From: JAAYZB01 sp035379945
Lineage (GTDB): Bacteria > Bacillota_I > Bacilli_A > Izemoplasmatales > Hujiaoplasmataceae
NCBI GenBank assembly: GCA_035379945.1
Contig: DAOSWG010000003.1
Span: forward strand, 39,102 to 103,101
Length of the DNA: 64,000 nucleotides
Direction: 5' to 3'
Positions 26,568-35,455 of this stretch are shown one piece after another (positions within the stretch are counted from its first letter, which is position 1; every line of letters starts with the position of its first letter). The notes below the pieces were generated by a model. It was not told the origin of the DNA. It made no database searches and saw nothing but the letters and a program-made list of their open reading frames with translations. A program made the translations under genes and the position numbers.

Positions 26568-27329
26568 CTAGGCTTTGTTGCGAATATGGATGACCGTGTT
26601 GATCTTCTTGACTTCGAACTCTTCCATCTTTTCAAAGAAGTTCAACGGACGCATGTTACTACCGTAGTTGCGGGGATGAAATCCCGGAAACTTTCTTTGG
26701 AACAGTTGGGCGATCAGGCTCCAATAAGCCCATCCGTCATCTTCCATATTGTCATTAATGATGTTTTTGAGTTCCGCCTTGATCTTGGATAACGGCGGAA
26801 TTGAACTCTCGGACTTTCCATTGGTTTTCTTCTTTGATGTCTTGTCATCATCTTTCTTATCAGTACAAGGGGTTATTTCCGGGTGTTCGGGCACAACCAT
26901 CTTATCGAGATAGGAAAACGTCTCGCAAGAGTTGACAAGAGAAATCGGCGTTTTGCTTTCGCCCATCCCGAACACGAACATGTCGTCTTCCCTCAGCCTA
27001 GTCACCAGTTTGGTAAAATCGCTGTCGCTCGAGACAATGCAGAAACTGTTGACTTTCCCGGAATAAAGAATGTCCATGGCATCGATTATCAGTGTGAAGT
27101 CGGAAGCGTTTTTTCCCGATGTATAGGAATACTGCTGGACCGGAGTCAATCCGAATTCGCTGATTCTTTGTTTCCAGGTATTGAGCTGCGTCGTTGTCCA
27201 GTCCCCGTATACCCGGCGATAGTTGATCTTGCCGTATTTGTTGGCCTCGTCGATGATGATTTCGATATATGCGGGAGAAATGTTCTCCGCGTCGATCAGA
27301 AGAGCTATGCTTTTATTTTCTATTTCCAT
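26568..27329 (-). CDS. NYN-domain (LabA/DUF88) protein with C-terminal LOTUS/OST-HTH domain
   Basis: 253 residues. The N-terminal NYN (PIN-like) nuclease domain has acidic residues in ALLIDAENISP and IVSSDSDFTKL. A charged Lys/Asp/Ser linker (about 155-180) leads to a C-terminal OST-HTH/LOTUS-like domain (LKNIINDNMEDDGWAYWSLIAQLF, FHPRNYGS). Such proteins are thought to bind and cut RNA or to recognise RNA structures; no partner is encoded nearby. ATG at 27329 has GAGGT 7 bases upstream. It is a single-gene unit between orr and pckG. Confidence 0.88.
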   Translation of the reverse strand: MEIENKSIALLIDAENISPAYIEIIIDEANKYGKINYRRVYGDWTTTQLNTWKQRISEFGLTPVQQYSYTSGKNASDFTLIIDAMDILYSGKVNSFCIVSSDSDFTKLVTRLREDDMFVFGMGESKTPISLVNSCETFSYLDKMVVPEHPEITPCTDKKDDDKTSKKKTNGKSESSIPPLSKIKAELKNIINDNMEDDGWAYWSLIAQLFQRKFPGFHPRNYGSNMRPLNFFEKMEEFEVKKINTVIHIRNKA

Positions 27330-27353
27330 TTTTATACCTCGTTTCAATTAATT

Positions 27354-27382
27354 ATATTATCATTTTACGATCGATAAAACAA
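27354..27382 (-). promoter_or_regulatory. possible promoter of the NYN gene
   Basis: Minus strand TTGTTT, 17-bp spacer, TAATAT in the 94-bp divergent region. I could not find an equally good plus-strand promoter for pckG. Confidence 0.45.
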
Positions 27383-27423
27383 GTTATCGCACCAAATGAT
27401 TCTTAATGACAAGGAGAAAGCAG

Positions 27424-29217
27424 ATGAAAAACAACGAACTTGAAAAATGGCTGGAGGAAATAACCGCTTGGTGTTCCCCCGACAAGGTGGTTCTTTGGCA
27501 TGGTACCAAAGACGAGTATGACCGACTGGCCCAAAGCATGGTCGATGACAAAAAAGCGATTCGGCTCAATGAAAAATTACGGCCAAATTGCCTTTTGTTC
27601 CGGACTGATCCGTCCGATGTCGCCCGCGTAGAACAACGCACGTTCATATCGTCAGTCGAAGAAAAGGATGCCGGGCCTACCAACAATTGGATCGATCCCA
27701 AGATTCTCAAACCGACAATGTGGGAAAAATACCATAATTCGATGAAGGGCCGCACTATGTATGTGATCCCCTTCTCGATGGGACCCGTTGGTTCCAAGTT
27801 TTCCAAACTGGGAGTCGAATTGACCGACAGCGCCTATGTCACCCTGAACATGCATATCATGACCAGGACCGGCGACAAAATCATGGAAATGATCGACAAA
27901 GGCACCGAGTTCGTCAAATGCCTGCATTCGATCGGCTATCCGTTAAATGAAGGCAATAATGATCCCTTGTGGCCTTGCGCCCCGATCGAAGAAAAATACA
28001 TATCCCATTTTCCGGAAGACAACATGATCTGGTCCTTTGGCAGCGGCTATGGCGGCAACGCCTTACTCGGTAAAAAATGTTTTGCCCTTAGAATAGCTTC
28101 CAACCAGGCCCGTAAAGAAAACTGGCTCGCGGAACACATGCTGATACTGAAATTAACTTCGCCTGAAGGTGAAACCAAATATATCACGGGAGCATTCCCA
28201 AGCGCTTGCGGGAAAACCAATCTGGCGATGATTAGACCGACCCTGCCGGGATGGGTTGCCGAAACAGTCGGCGACGACATCGCTTGGATCAGACTTGGCA
28301 AGGACGGCGGATTCTATGCCGTCAATCCCGAAGCCGGTTTCTTCGGAGTCGCCACCGGAACATCCTGGGAATCGAATCCCAATGCCATGGAATCCATCAA
28401 GAATGATACCATATTCACAAATGTCGCCTTGACAGACGACGGCGATGTCTGGTGGGAAGGAATGACAAAAAAAGCTCCCGATCACCTGATTGATTGGCAT
28501 GGCAACGACTGGACGCCTGAATCAGGGGGAAAGGCCGCACATCCCAACTGCCGTTTCACGGCTCCGGCGGCTAATTGTCCATCAATCGCCAATAACTGGG
28601 AAGACCCGGAAGGAGTCCCGGTTTCCGCCATGCTTTTCGGTGGGCGCCGTCCTTCAACCATTCCGTTGGTGCATGAAAGTTTTGATTTCAACCATGGTGT
28701 GTTTCTTGGTTCCATCATGGGTTCCGAAATTACGGCCGCGACGATTTCCAACGATATAGGAAAAGTCAGACGCGACCCGTTTGCCATGTTGCCGTTCATC
28801 GGTTACAACATCGCCGATTATGTAAATCATTGGCTTGAGATGGGTAAACTGGCCAACAAGGACAAACTTCCGCGTATCTATTATGTAAACTGGTTCAGAA
28901 AAGATCCGGAAGGCCGGTTTTTATGGCCCGGATACGGCGAGAACATCAGAGTTCTCAAATGGATATTCAACCGTCGGGATAATCTAGCCGATGCCAAGAA
29001 AACTCCGATCGGTTACGTACCAAGACCGGAAGATTTGGATCTTGAAGGCTTGGATATATCAGATGAAAACCTCAAAAAGCTGTTGGATGTCGATGTAAAC
29101 AGTTGGACAAATGAAGCTGCTTCGATCCGCGATTACTACGAAAAACTTTATGGCGACACCTTACCGCAAGAACTTGGAAAACAGTTATCGGAACTTGAAA
29201 TGCGACTGAAAGCCTGA
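27424..29217 (+). CDS. pckG: phosphoenolpyruvate carboxykinase (GTP)
   Basis: 597 residues, the usual size of the GTP-dependent family. The P-loop with its reactive cysteine reads FPSACGKTN at 258-266 (Cys262, Lys264), and the metal-binding region GDDIAWI follows. GGRRPSTIPLVHESF carries the PEP-binding Arg. It interconverts oxaloacetate plus GTP with PEP plus GDP and CO2. In amino-acid fermenters it feeds carbon into gluconeogenesis or works in reverse to save energy. ATG at 27424 has AAGGAG 7 bases before; no other gene shares the unit. Confidence 0.97.
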   Translation: MKNNELEKWLEEITAWCSPDKVVLWHGTKDEYDRLAQSMVDDKKAIRLNEKLRPNCLLFRTDPSDVARVEQRTFISSVEEKDAGPTNNWIDPKILKPTMWEKYHNSMKGRTMYVIPFSMGPVGSKFSKLGVELTDSAYVTLNMHIMTRTGDKIMEMIDKGTEFVKCLHSIGYPLNEGNNDPLWPCAPIEEKYISHFPEDNMIWSFGSGYGGNALLGKKCFALRIASNQARKENWLAEHMLILKLTSPEGETKYITGAFPSACGKTNLAMIRPTLPGWVAETVGDDIAWIRLGKDGGFYAVNPEAGFFGVATGTSWESNPNAMESIKNDTIFTNVALTDDGDVWWEGMTKKAPDHLIDWHGNDWTPESGGKAAHPNCRFTAPAANCPSIANNWEDPEGVPVSAMLFGGRRPSTIPLVHESFDFNHGVFLGSIMGSEITAATISNDIGKVRRDPFAMLPFIGYNIADYVNHWLEMGKLANKDKLPRIYYVNWFRKDPEGRFLWPGYGENIRVLKWIFNRRDNLADAKKTPIGYVPRPEDLDLEGLDISDENLKKLLDVDVNSWTNEAASIRDYYEKLYGDTLPQELGKQLSELEMRLKA

Positions 29218-29226
29218 CATGCAAAG

Positions 29227-29255
29227 AAGGTTTCCTTATTTAGGAAACCTTTTTC
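29227..29255 (+). terminator. pckG terminator
   Basis: AAGGTTTCC/GGAAACCTT with a 7-base loop, followed by TTTTC. Confidence 0.85.
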
Positions 29256-29296
29256 ATTAAAACAAAAACCTTTTCCAATATTTAGCGCTTCAAATA

Positions 29297-29305
29297 TGTT
29301 ATAAT
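29297..29305 (+). promoter_or_regulatory. extended -10 promoter of the LtaS-like gene
   Basis: TGTTATAAT, an extended -10 element, lies 29 bases before the ATG. No good -35 box is seen. Confidence 0.5.
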
Positions 29306-29333
29306 ATGAGAATATGAAACGGGGGCATGCTGG

Positions 29334-31238
29334 ATGTCGAGAATCATCAGGGAAAAAGGAAGCCTCTTTCTTGTCTTTTTATTCTTTTTTCTTTTAACGG
29401 AAGCTATCACTTTCCGTTGGGTAGGCTTCACAACTTTCTCACAATTTCTATATATTGACATAATAATGGCTTTGATCATCGGTTCGATTGCCATTCTTTT
29501 CCGATCGAATGTCGTCAGTTTGGTAATTTATTCCTTCATATACGGAATCGTCATCGCCTTGTTCATGATCAATGTGACAATGTACGATATCTACTACGAT
29601 CTTTTTTCGCTGCAACAACTCCAATTGATCAACGAGGCAGCTACTGTTTTCAATTTCGCATTTCTTTCCATCCCCAGCATAATAATCTCCGTAATCCTTT
29701 GTCTTCTTTTTTTGACAATTAACATTCTGTTGGTCATTTATTTCAAAAAACATCCGCAAAAGGTTGATCGTTTCCATCTTAAGACGGTTTTCATGTTCGT
29801 TGTCATCAACATGTGTGCAATCACCCTGTTTGCGAGCGGTATTCCTTCAGTATCGGAATATAAAAGCCAAAGCAACATCACGACTTTTAAACGGGCTTCC
29901 CTGGAAAAATACGGAACCTTAGGTTATTATGCCAAGGAAGCGGAAGACATCATCCTGCGGGAATACAACCTGACCGATGACGGTGATAATAACGAAACCC
30001 CCAGCAATATCGTCTATGCGGACCAGACGGATTATTTCGGTCTTCTGGAAGGAATGAATGTCATCACGATCATGATCGAGTCCGGGCAACCATTCGGTAT
30101 ATCGGAGGTGTTGACCCCGCATCTTTACGATCTGACTCAGGAAGGTTTGTATTTCCCTAACAACTACAGCGAAAACAAAACGAACATTTCCGAAGTCGCA
30201 GCGATCACTGGCAATTATCCGTCTATCAATTTCCTGCCAGGTTCCTATGACTATGAAATGCCATTCGCGGTTCCAAATATTTTGGCTGATACATACGAAA
30301 CGATGTATTTCCACGACAATGTCCCGAGTTTTTATTCGCGCGGCGCGCTTTTGCCCCAACTCGGGTTCGAAAACATTTATCTGCACGACGATCTATATCC
30401 CGGGGAAGACATCTGGACCTGGAACGGAGATTACACTTTGGACAGCGAGACAATCGAAAAGATCCTTCCAATCCTGACATCTTCAGGAGAACCGTTTTAC
30501 GCTTTCTGGTCGACTTTGTCGACTCACGGTCCTTACAATTGCGGAAGGAATAACATCATAAGCTTTGCTGAAAAGAATTATTTTGCCAGAATCGACGCCG
30601 CTGAGGATGCCGGATTGTGGACAAATGTTCTAGCAAATGGAGAAGCTACCGACGCTTCAAAAATCAGATACTACCAGGCTGCCATGATGAATCTGGATGA
30701 CGCCGTCGGAAGGCTGCTTGAGGAACTGGAAAACAACAATATGTTGGACAATACGGTCATCATCCTTTACGGAGATCACAATGTTTACTATCATGATCTA
30801 TCCACTAAGATGTATGCCGATTCGGGAAACGAATACTACAACATGGAAATGTATCACACGTTCTTCTGCATATACAACAAAACCCTGACCCAGGCTTATC
30901 TTGAAAATACCGGAAGCGACTCTACTTCGATCGAGGATTTCACTTCCCCATACAGCATCGTTCCCACTTTACTTGATTTATTGGGATATTCCTATGATAA
31001 GAACATTTACTTGGGAGATTCAATCTTTTCCGGGAAGATGCAGGTGTTTTATTCGCACAAACTGTCCGGCCTCTTCAACAACATCATTTACAGCAACGAC
31101 GGAATTGACATTGATTACTCGAGCATATCCGTGGACGACGATTACATTGACAGTTTCCAGGAAGCCTGCGAGGAACTGATCGTCAGGCTCGAATATGTCA
31201 ATTACGCTTATTACAGCACCCAGACAAACCGAGATTGA
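29334..31238 (+). CDS. LTA synthase-like sulfatase-family membrane protein
   Basis: 634 residues with about five N-terminal membrane helices (residues 10-170), then an extracellular alkaline-phosphatase/sulfatase fold. IMIES (Glu249) and TNISE (Thr283) align with the metal Glu and nucleophile Thr of LtaS, STHGPY gives the His loop, and YGDHNVYYHD the late Asp-His metal pair. It probably transfers phosphoglycerol or a related group to a lipid or glycan at the membrane surface. The Thr loop lacks the common TSDAE spelling, so it may be a divergent phosphoglycerol or phosphoethanolamine transferase. Start ATG after GGGGG; single-gene unit. Confidence 0.85.
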   Translation: MSRIIREKGSLFLVFLFFFLLTEAITFRWVGFTTFSQFLYIDIIMALIIGSIAILFRSNVVSLVIYSFIYGIVIALFMINVTMYDIYYDLFSLQQLQLINEAATVFNFAFLSIPSIIISVILCLLFLTINILLVIYFKKHPQKVDRFHLKTVFMFVVINMCAITLFASGIPSVSEYKSQSNITTFKRASLEKYGTLGYYAKEAEDIILREYNLTDDGDNNETPSNIVYADQTDYFGLLEGMNVITIMIESGQPFGISEVLTPHLYDLTQEGLYFPNNYSENKTNISEVAAITGNYPSINFLPGSYDYEMPFAVPNILADTYETMYFHDNVPSFYSRGALLPQLGFENIYLHDDLYPGEDIWTWNGDYTLDSETIEKILPILTSSGEPFYAFWSTLSTHGPYNCGRNNIISFAEKNYFARIDAAEDAGLWTNVLANGEATDASKIRYYQAAMMNLDDAVGRLLEELENNNMLDNTVIILYGDHNVYYHDLSTKMYADSGNEYYNMEMYHTFFCIYNKTLTQAYLENTGSDSTSIEDFTSPYSIVPTLLDLLGYSYDKNIYLGDSIFSGKMQVFYSHKLSGLFNNIIYSNDGIDIDYSSISVDDDYIDSFQEACEELIVRLEYVNYAYYSTQTNRD

Positions 31239-31248
31239 TTACAAAATA

Positions 31249-31276
31249 ACCGTGTCTGTCAAAGACACGGTTTTTC
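31249..31276 (+). terminator. terminator of the LtaS-like gene
   Basis: ACCGTGTCT/AGACACGGT stem followed by TTTTTC. Confidence 0.87.
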
Positions 31277-31305
31277 TTGGTCTAGCATAACAGTACTACT
31301 ATAAT
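31277..31305 (+). promoter_or_regulatory. promoter of the YwaF-like gene
   Basis: TTGGTC, 17-bp spacer, TATAAT, immediately after the preceding terminator. Confidence 0.6.
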
Positions 31306-31339
31306 ACACGAGTATGAAACCACGGGGGAGGTGGGCATC

Positions 31340-32047
31340 ATGCCTCATATTTATGGGCCGGAACATATTATTTATCTATTTGTTGTCATCGTTTTAATGG
31401 GAATGGGCTTTTTCCTGATCAACCGCCATGTCAAGACGGAAAAGCAATTGGCTTTGGCAATCAGGCTGATTGGTGGCTTGTTGCTAATCATGATCATTTG
31501 GAACCGCCTCAGCATCGCTATTTTGAGAGACGGATTCAATGAACTTCTGCCGGGATCATATTGCGGAACATCGAGTCTAGTATTGGCTTTGGCAGCTATA
31601 TTTCTGAAAAAGGATCATCCGGTCTTCCACTGTGTGGCTTATATCGGACTGCTTGGCGGATTGGCCACTCTGGCTTATCCCGATTTCATCGGACAAGCCG
31701 ATTCCATTTTTTATCCGATGACGATCTCCGGGCTTGCCCATCATACGGTCATGGTCTTTCTGGTTGTTGTCATGTTGACAACAGGATATTTGAAACCAAT
31801 GTTCCTTAAATGGCATTATGCCGTTTTGGGACTAGCCCTATATCTTGTTTACGGACTTTTTCTCATTAAAGTGCTTGGATATGGAGAAGCAATGTGTATA
31901 AACCGACCATTGCTGGACGATACCAATCTTTACTGTTTCCAGCTAGGAGCGATATATCTTCCCGTTCATGCCGCTTTTCTCGCCATATGGAATCTTGTCG
32001 GTAAAAAATACCGGATTGGCGCTATGCTGGCAAAAGTCGCCAGCTAA
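31340..32047 (+). CDS. YwaF/TIGR02206-like integral membrane protein
   Basis: A protein of about 235 residues with seven hydrophobic helices and a short N-terminus ending at the first helix (PHIYGPEHIIYL). The overall pattern of helices, a HxxxxF-type first helix, and His residues in the middle helices (SGLAHHTVMVF) resemble the YwaF family, whose function is unknown. ATG at 31340 has GGAGGTG 6 bases upstream; a GTG three codons earlier is inside the ribosome site. It has its own promoter and terminator. Confidence 0.6.
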   Translation: MPHIYGPEHIIYLFVVIVLMGMGFFLINRHVKTEKQLALAIRLIGGLLLIMIIWNRLSIAILRDGFNELLPGSYCGTSSLVLALAAIFLKKDHPVFHCVAYIGLLGGLATLAYPDFIGQADSIFYPMTISGLAHHTVMVFLVVVMLTTGYLKPMFLKWHYAVLGLALYLVYGLFLIKVLGYGEAMCINRPLLDDTNLYCFQLGAIYLPVHAAFLAIWNLVGKKYRIGAMLAKVAS

Positions 32048-32070
32048 AATAATACTTATATTCGGACATA

Positions 32071-32097
32071 AAGATTCGCTTTTTTGCGAATCTTTTT
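32071..32097 (+). terminator. terminator of the YwaF-like gene
   Basis: AAGATTCGC/GCGAATCTT stem with a T-rich loop, followed by TTTTT. Confidence 0.87.
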
Positions 32098-32124
32098 AAT
32101 TAACCAAAAATTTAAGCATTGTTT

Positions 32125-32153
32125 TTGACAATTTAACGGAAAAAAAGTATGAT
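32125..32153 (+). promoter_or_regulatory. promoter of the CoADR fusion gene
   Basis: Consensus TTGACA, 17-bp spacer, TATGAT (one mismatch), 26 bases before the ATG. Confidence 0.75.
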
Positions 32154-32178
32154 TATAGCGTTAAAGGGAGGTCTTTTT

Positions 32179-34653
32179 ATGGGTAAAAAAATTCTTGTCG
32201 TCGGCGGAGTGGCCGGCGGAGCATCTACGGTAGCCAGATTGCGCCGGATGGATGAAAAAGCGGAAATCATTATGTTCGAAAGAGGCGAGTACATCTCTTT
32301 CGCCAACTGCGGGCTGCCATACTATATCGGTGGCACCATCGGTTCCCGCGACGCTTTGATCGTTCAAAGCGTCGAAGACATGGAAACAAAATTCAACTTG
32401 GACATCAGGATTTTATCGGAAGTCACGTCGATTGATGCCAAAAACAAAAGCGTTACCGTGACAAACCATAAAACAAACGACACCTATAAAGAAAACTATG
32501 ATTTTCTGGTGATTGCCACCGGAGCCTATCCGGTCAAACCGCCGATTCCAGGAATTTTGGAAGCGAAAAATCTTTTCACTTTGAGAAACATTCCCGATAC
32601 CGACGACATCAAGGGATTCATCACCAATAATCATCCGCATAAAGCCGTCGTAATCGGCGGAGGATTCATCGGACTGGAAATGGCGGAGAATTTGAAACAT
32701 CAGGGTCTTGACGTCACAATCGTAGAAATGGCCGACCAGGTAATGGCTCCGCTCGATTATGAAATGGCCCAGATTGTCCATCAACATCTAGCCGAAAAAG
32801 AAGTCAACCTGATTTTGAAAGACGGTGTCAAGTCCTTCCAAGAAGCCGGGAAAAAAGTCCAGCTCACCAGCGGAAAAGTCCTTGATTCCGATATCACGAT
32901 TCTCTCGATCGGAGTCAAACCGGATAACCAGTTGGCAAAAACCGCCAATCTGGAAACCGGACTTCGCGGTGGTATCATCGTAAACGAACACCTTTTGACA
33001 TCGGATCCCTTTATCTATGCCATCGGCGATGCGATTGAGGTCGTCGACTTCGTTAACAAAGGAAAGACCATGATTCCGCTTGCCGGACCTGCCAACAAGC
33101 AGGCGAGAATCGTCGCCGACAATATCTGCGGCATCGATGAAATTTATCCCGGAACAATGGGAACGGCCATTGCCAAAGTATTCGACCTGGCGGTAGGTAC
33201 GACCGGCAACAACGAAAGACAGCTGAAATCTACCGGGGTCAGATATTCCATCATCCATACCCATCCGGGTTCGCATGCCGGTTACTACCCGGGTTCTTCC
33301 ACCATATCGATGAAAGTCCTTTTCGATCCGGAAACGGAAAGAATACTAGGGGCTCAAGCTATCGGAATGGAAGGCGTCGACAAACGCATCGATGTCATCG
33401 CTACCGCCATGATGGCCGGAATGAAAATAACCGAACTCAAGAATCTCGAACTTTCCTATGCCCCTCCTTTCTCATCCGCAAAAGACCCGGTTAATATGAT
33501 CGGCTTTGTCGCTGAAAACATATTGAAAGGATTAGTGGAAACATTCCAGTGGTACGATGTCGACGAGCTCGTCAGAGAGGGGGAATTCCTCCTTGATGCC
33601 AGGGAAACAATCGAGCATGAACTGGGAACCATTCCCGGATCTGTGAACATTCCCCTTTCCGTATTGAGAAACAATCTCGGAAAATTACCGAAAACAAAAA
33701 CCATATACCTTTACTGCCAGGCCGGAATCCGCGGCTATATCGCCGCTAGGATTCTCATGCAAAACGGCTTCAAGGTCAAGAACCTTGACGGCGGATACAA
33801 AACCTACCAGATCGTCTTCGATCCCGCTCACGACGCCGGATCCAAAGCAATCGACGATGCCGGCACCATGAAAATCGAGGAGGAACAAAAACCCATGGAA
33901 AACGAAACCAATCCGAAAATCACCTTGTCCGTCGACGCCTGCGGTCTCCAATGCCCGGGTCCGATCGTCCAGGTTTACAAAAACCTCGAAACAATGAAGG
34001 AAGGCGAAGTCCTAGAAATCAAGGCTTCCGATCCCGGATTCAAAAAAGACATCTGGAAATGGGCCGAAAAGACCGGTAACACCGTTCTCGATCTGAAAAC
34101 CGAAGACAGAGTAATCACCGCCCTCGTCCGCAAAGGAATTGCAAAGGCAAGCAAACCCGTAGAAAACTTTGTGACATCGGACAAGGAAAACACGACCATC
34201 GTCGTATTCAGTCAGGATTTGGACAAAGCCATCGCTGCCTTCATAATCGCCCAGGGAAAAGCCGCCATGGGGAAAAAGGTTTCGCTCTTCTTCACTTTCT
34301 GGGGTCTTAACATCCTACGCAAACCAAAAAAAGTCAGAGTCAAGAAAACCTTCATCGAAAAGATGTTTGGCAAGATGATGCCTCGTGGCGTCGACAAACT
34401 GCCGATTTCCAACATGAACATGGCCGGCATGGGTTCCAAGATGATCAAGGCTATCATGAAGAAAAAGAATGTCGATTCCTTACAGGTCATGATGAAAAAT
34501 GCCATGTCGATGGGTGTGAAGATCACTGCTTGCGCCATGTCGATGGACATCATGGGCATCAAAAAGGAAGAACTGATGGACGGCATCGAAATCGCCGGAG
34601 TAGCTACCTATCTAGCGGACACGACGGAAGCCAACCACAATCTGTTTATCTAA
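32179..34653 (+). CDS. four-domain CoA-disulfide reductase / rhodanese / TusA / DsrE-like fusion
   Basis: 824 residues in four parts. Residues 1-450 are a pyridine-nucleotide disulfide oxidoreductase with FAD motif VVGGVAGGASTVARLRR and the CoADR active Cys44 in FANCGLPYY. About 455-560 is a rhodanese domain with Cys513 in YCQAGIRG. About 580-660 is a TusA/SirA domain with CGLQCPGP (Cys588, Cys592). About 670-824 is a DsrE-like domain with Cys785 in TACAMSMD. Such fusions handle persulfide or polysulfide sulfur: NAD(P)H reduction at the first domain and relay of sulfane sulfur between the Cys residues. The exact substrate is unknown. ATG at 32179 has GGGAGGT upstream; single-gene unit. Confidence 0.93.
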   Translation: MGKKILVVGGVAGGASTVARLRRMDEKAEIIMFERGEYISFANCGLPYYIGGTIGSRDALIVQSVEDMETKFNLDIRILSEVTSIDAKNKSVTVTNHKTNDTYKENYDFLVIATGAYPVKPPIPGILEAKNLFTLRNIPDTDDIKGFITNNHPHKAVVIGGGFIGLEMAENLKHQGLDVTIVEMADQVMAPLDYEMAQIVHQHLAEKEVNLILKDGVKSFQEAGKKVQLTSGKVLDSDITILSIGVKPDNQLAKTANLETGLRGGIIVNEHLLTSDPFIYAIGDAIEVVDFVNKGKTMIPLAGPANKQARIVADNICGIDEIYPGTMGTAIAKVFDLAVGTTGNNERQLKSTGVRYSIIHTHPGSHAGYYPGSSTISMKVLFDPETERILGAQAIGMEGVDKRIDVIATAMMAGMKITELKNLELSYAPPFSSAKDPVNMIGFVAENILKGLVETFQWYDVDELVREGEFLLDARETIEHELGTIPGSVNIPLSVLRNNLGKLPKTKTIYLYCQAGIRGYIAARILMQNGFKVKNLDGGYKTYQIVFDPAHDAGSKAIDDAGTMKIEEEQKPMENETNPKITLSVDACGLQCPGPIVQVYKNLETMKEGEVLEIKASDPGFKKDIWKWAEKTGNTVLDLKTEDRVITALVRKGIAKASKPVENFVTSDKENTTIVVFSQDLDKAIAAFIIAQGKAAMGKKVSLFFTFWGLNILRKPKKVRVKKTFIEKMFGKMMPRGVDKLPISNMNMAGMGSKMIKAIMKKKNVDSLQVMMKNAMSMGVKITACAMSMDIMGIKKEELMDGIEIAGVATYLADTTEANHNLFI

Positions 34654-34685
34654 AAAAATGGTTCGCCATCAGGCGAACCTTTTTA
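34654..34685. terminator. bidirectional terminator
   Basis: GGTTCGCC/GGCGAACC with loop ATCA, flanked by A7 and T6; it serves the CoADR fusion and the convergent yjbQ-like gene. Confidence 0.87.
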
Positions 34686-35099
34686 TTCTCCGATAATCTT
34701 GACCAAAACCCTTTTGTCACGCATTCCGTCAAATTCCCCGTAGAAGATCTGTTCCCAGGGACCAAAGTCGAGTTTCCCGTTAGTGACGGCACAAACAACT
34801 TCCCGCCCGAAAATTTGTCTTTTGATATGGGCGTCGGCATTGTCCTCATAACCGTTATGGGCATATTGGCCATAGGGTTTTTCCGGAGCAATCTTTTCTA
34901 AGAATCGCTCGAAGTCTGAATGCAAACCGGATTCGTCATCGTTGATGAAGACACTGGCTGTGATATGCATCGGATTCACCAGCACCAAACCCTCCATTAT
35001 TTTACTTTCCCTGATGCATCCAGAAACCTGCTTTGTGATATTGACAAACTCGCGTCTTGCTTCGGTATGAAACCATAGTTCCTTGCGATAACTTATCAT
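34683..35099 (-). CDS. YjbQ family (UPF0047) protein
   Basis: 138 residues, the normal length. Family marks are the VNPMHITASVFINDDESGLHSDFERFL region, the YAHNGYEDNADAHIKRQI His-rich segment and a late GPWEQIFYGEFDG. Some members make thiamine phosphate weakly in vitro, but the true role is unknown. ATG at 35099 is set by GGAGG 8 bases upstream; an earlier ATG is part of that site. Monocistronic with its own promoter. Confidence 0.9.
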   Translation of the reverse strand: MISYRKELWFHTEARREFVNITKQVSGCIRESKIMEGLVLVNPMHITASVFINDDESGLHSDFERFLEKIAPEKPYGQYAHNGYEDNADAHIKRQIFGREVVCAVTNGKLDFGPWEQIFYGEFDGMRDKRVLVKIIGE

Positions 35100-35125
35100 T
35101 TTGCTCGCCTCCATTTGACAATAAT

Positions 35126-35154
35126 ATTTTAGTATCTAGCGAAAACAATGACAA
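35126..35154 (-). promoter_or_regulatory. promoter of the yjbQ-like gene
   Basis: Minus strand TTGTCA, 17-bp spacer, TAAAAT. Confidence 0.65.
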
Positions 35155-35165
35155 CCTTTTTATAA

Positions 35166-35192
35166 AGAAAACCCGGATAAATCGGGTTTTTT
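35166..35192 (-). terminator. terminator of the arsR-permease-thioredoxin operon
   Basis: AAAACCCG/CGGGTTTT stem with a short loop, followed on the minus strand by TTTTCTTTATA. Confidence 0.75.
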
Positions 35193-35195
35193 CGT

Positions 35196-35438
35196 TTATT
35201 TATTGGCTTTGGCGATCATTTCTTCGATTTCCGATAAAGGTGGAACCGGTCCTGCTGACAGGAGTTTTCCGTCGATGAAAAGCGCCGGTGTTCTCATAAC
35301 TCCGGATTTGGCTATTTCGGCAAAATCGGTCACATATGAGACTTCGGCATCAATCCCGAGTTTTTCCACTGTGTGATTGACCATTTGGAGCAGACGTTTG
35401 CAGTTGGCGCATCCGCCGCCCATAACAATAATTTTCAT
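35196..35438 (-). CDS. small thioredoxin-like redox protein
   Basis: 80 residues with active-site CANC (Cys10, Cys13) after MKIIVMGGG and a cis-Pro loop MRTPALFIDG. It matches the redox-active disulfide protein 2 type that accompanies ArsP-like permeases. It may reduce a thiol or metalloid substrate or pass it to the permease. Third gene of the arsR-permease operon; 17 bp after the permease gene. Confidence 0.88.
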   Translation of the reverse strand: MKIIVMGGGCANCKRLLQMVNHTVEKLGIDAEVSYVTDFAEIAKSGVMRTPALFIDGKLLSAGPVPPLSEIEEMIAKANK

Positions 35439-35455
35439 TTATTCTTTCCTCCTTT

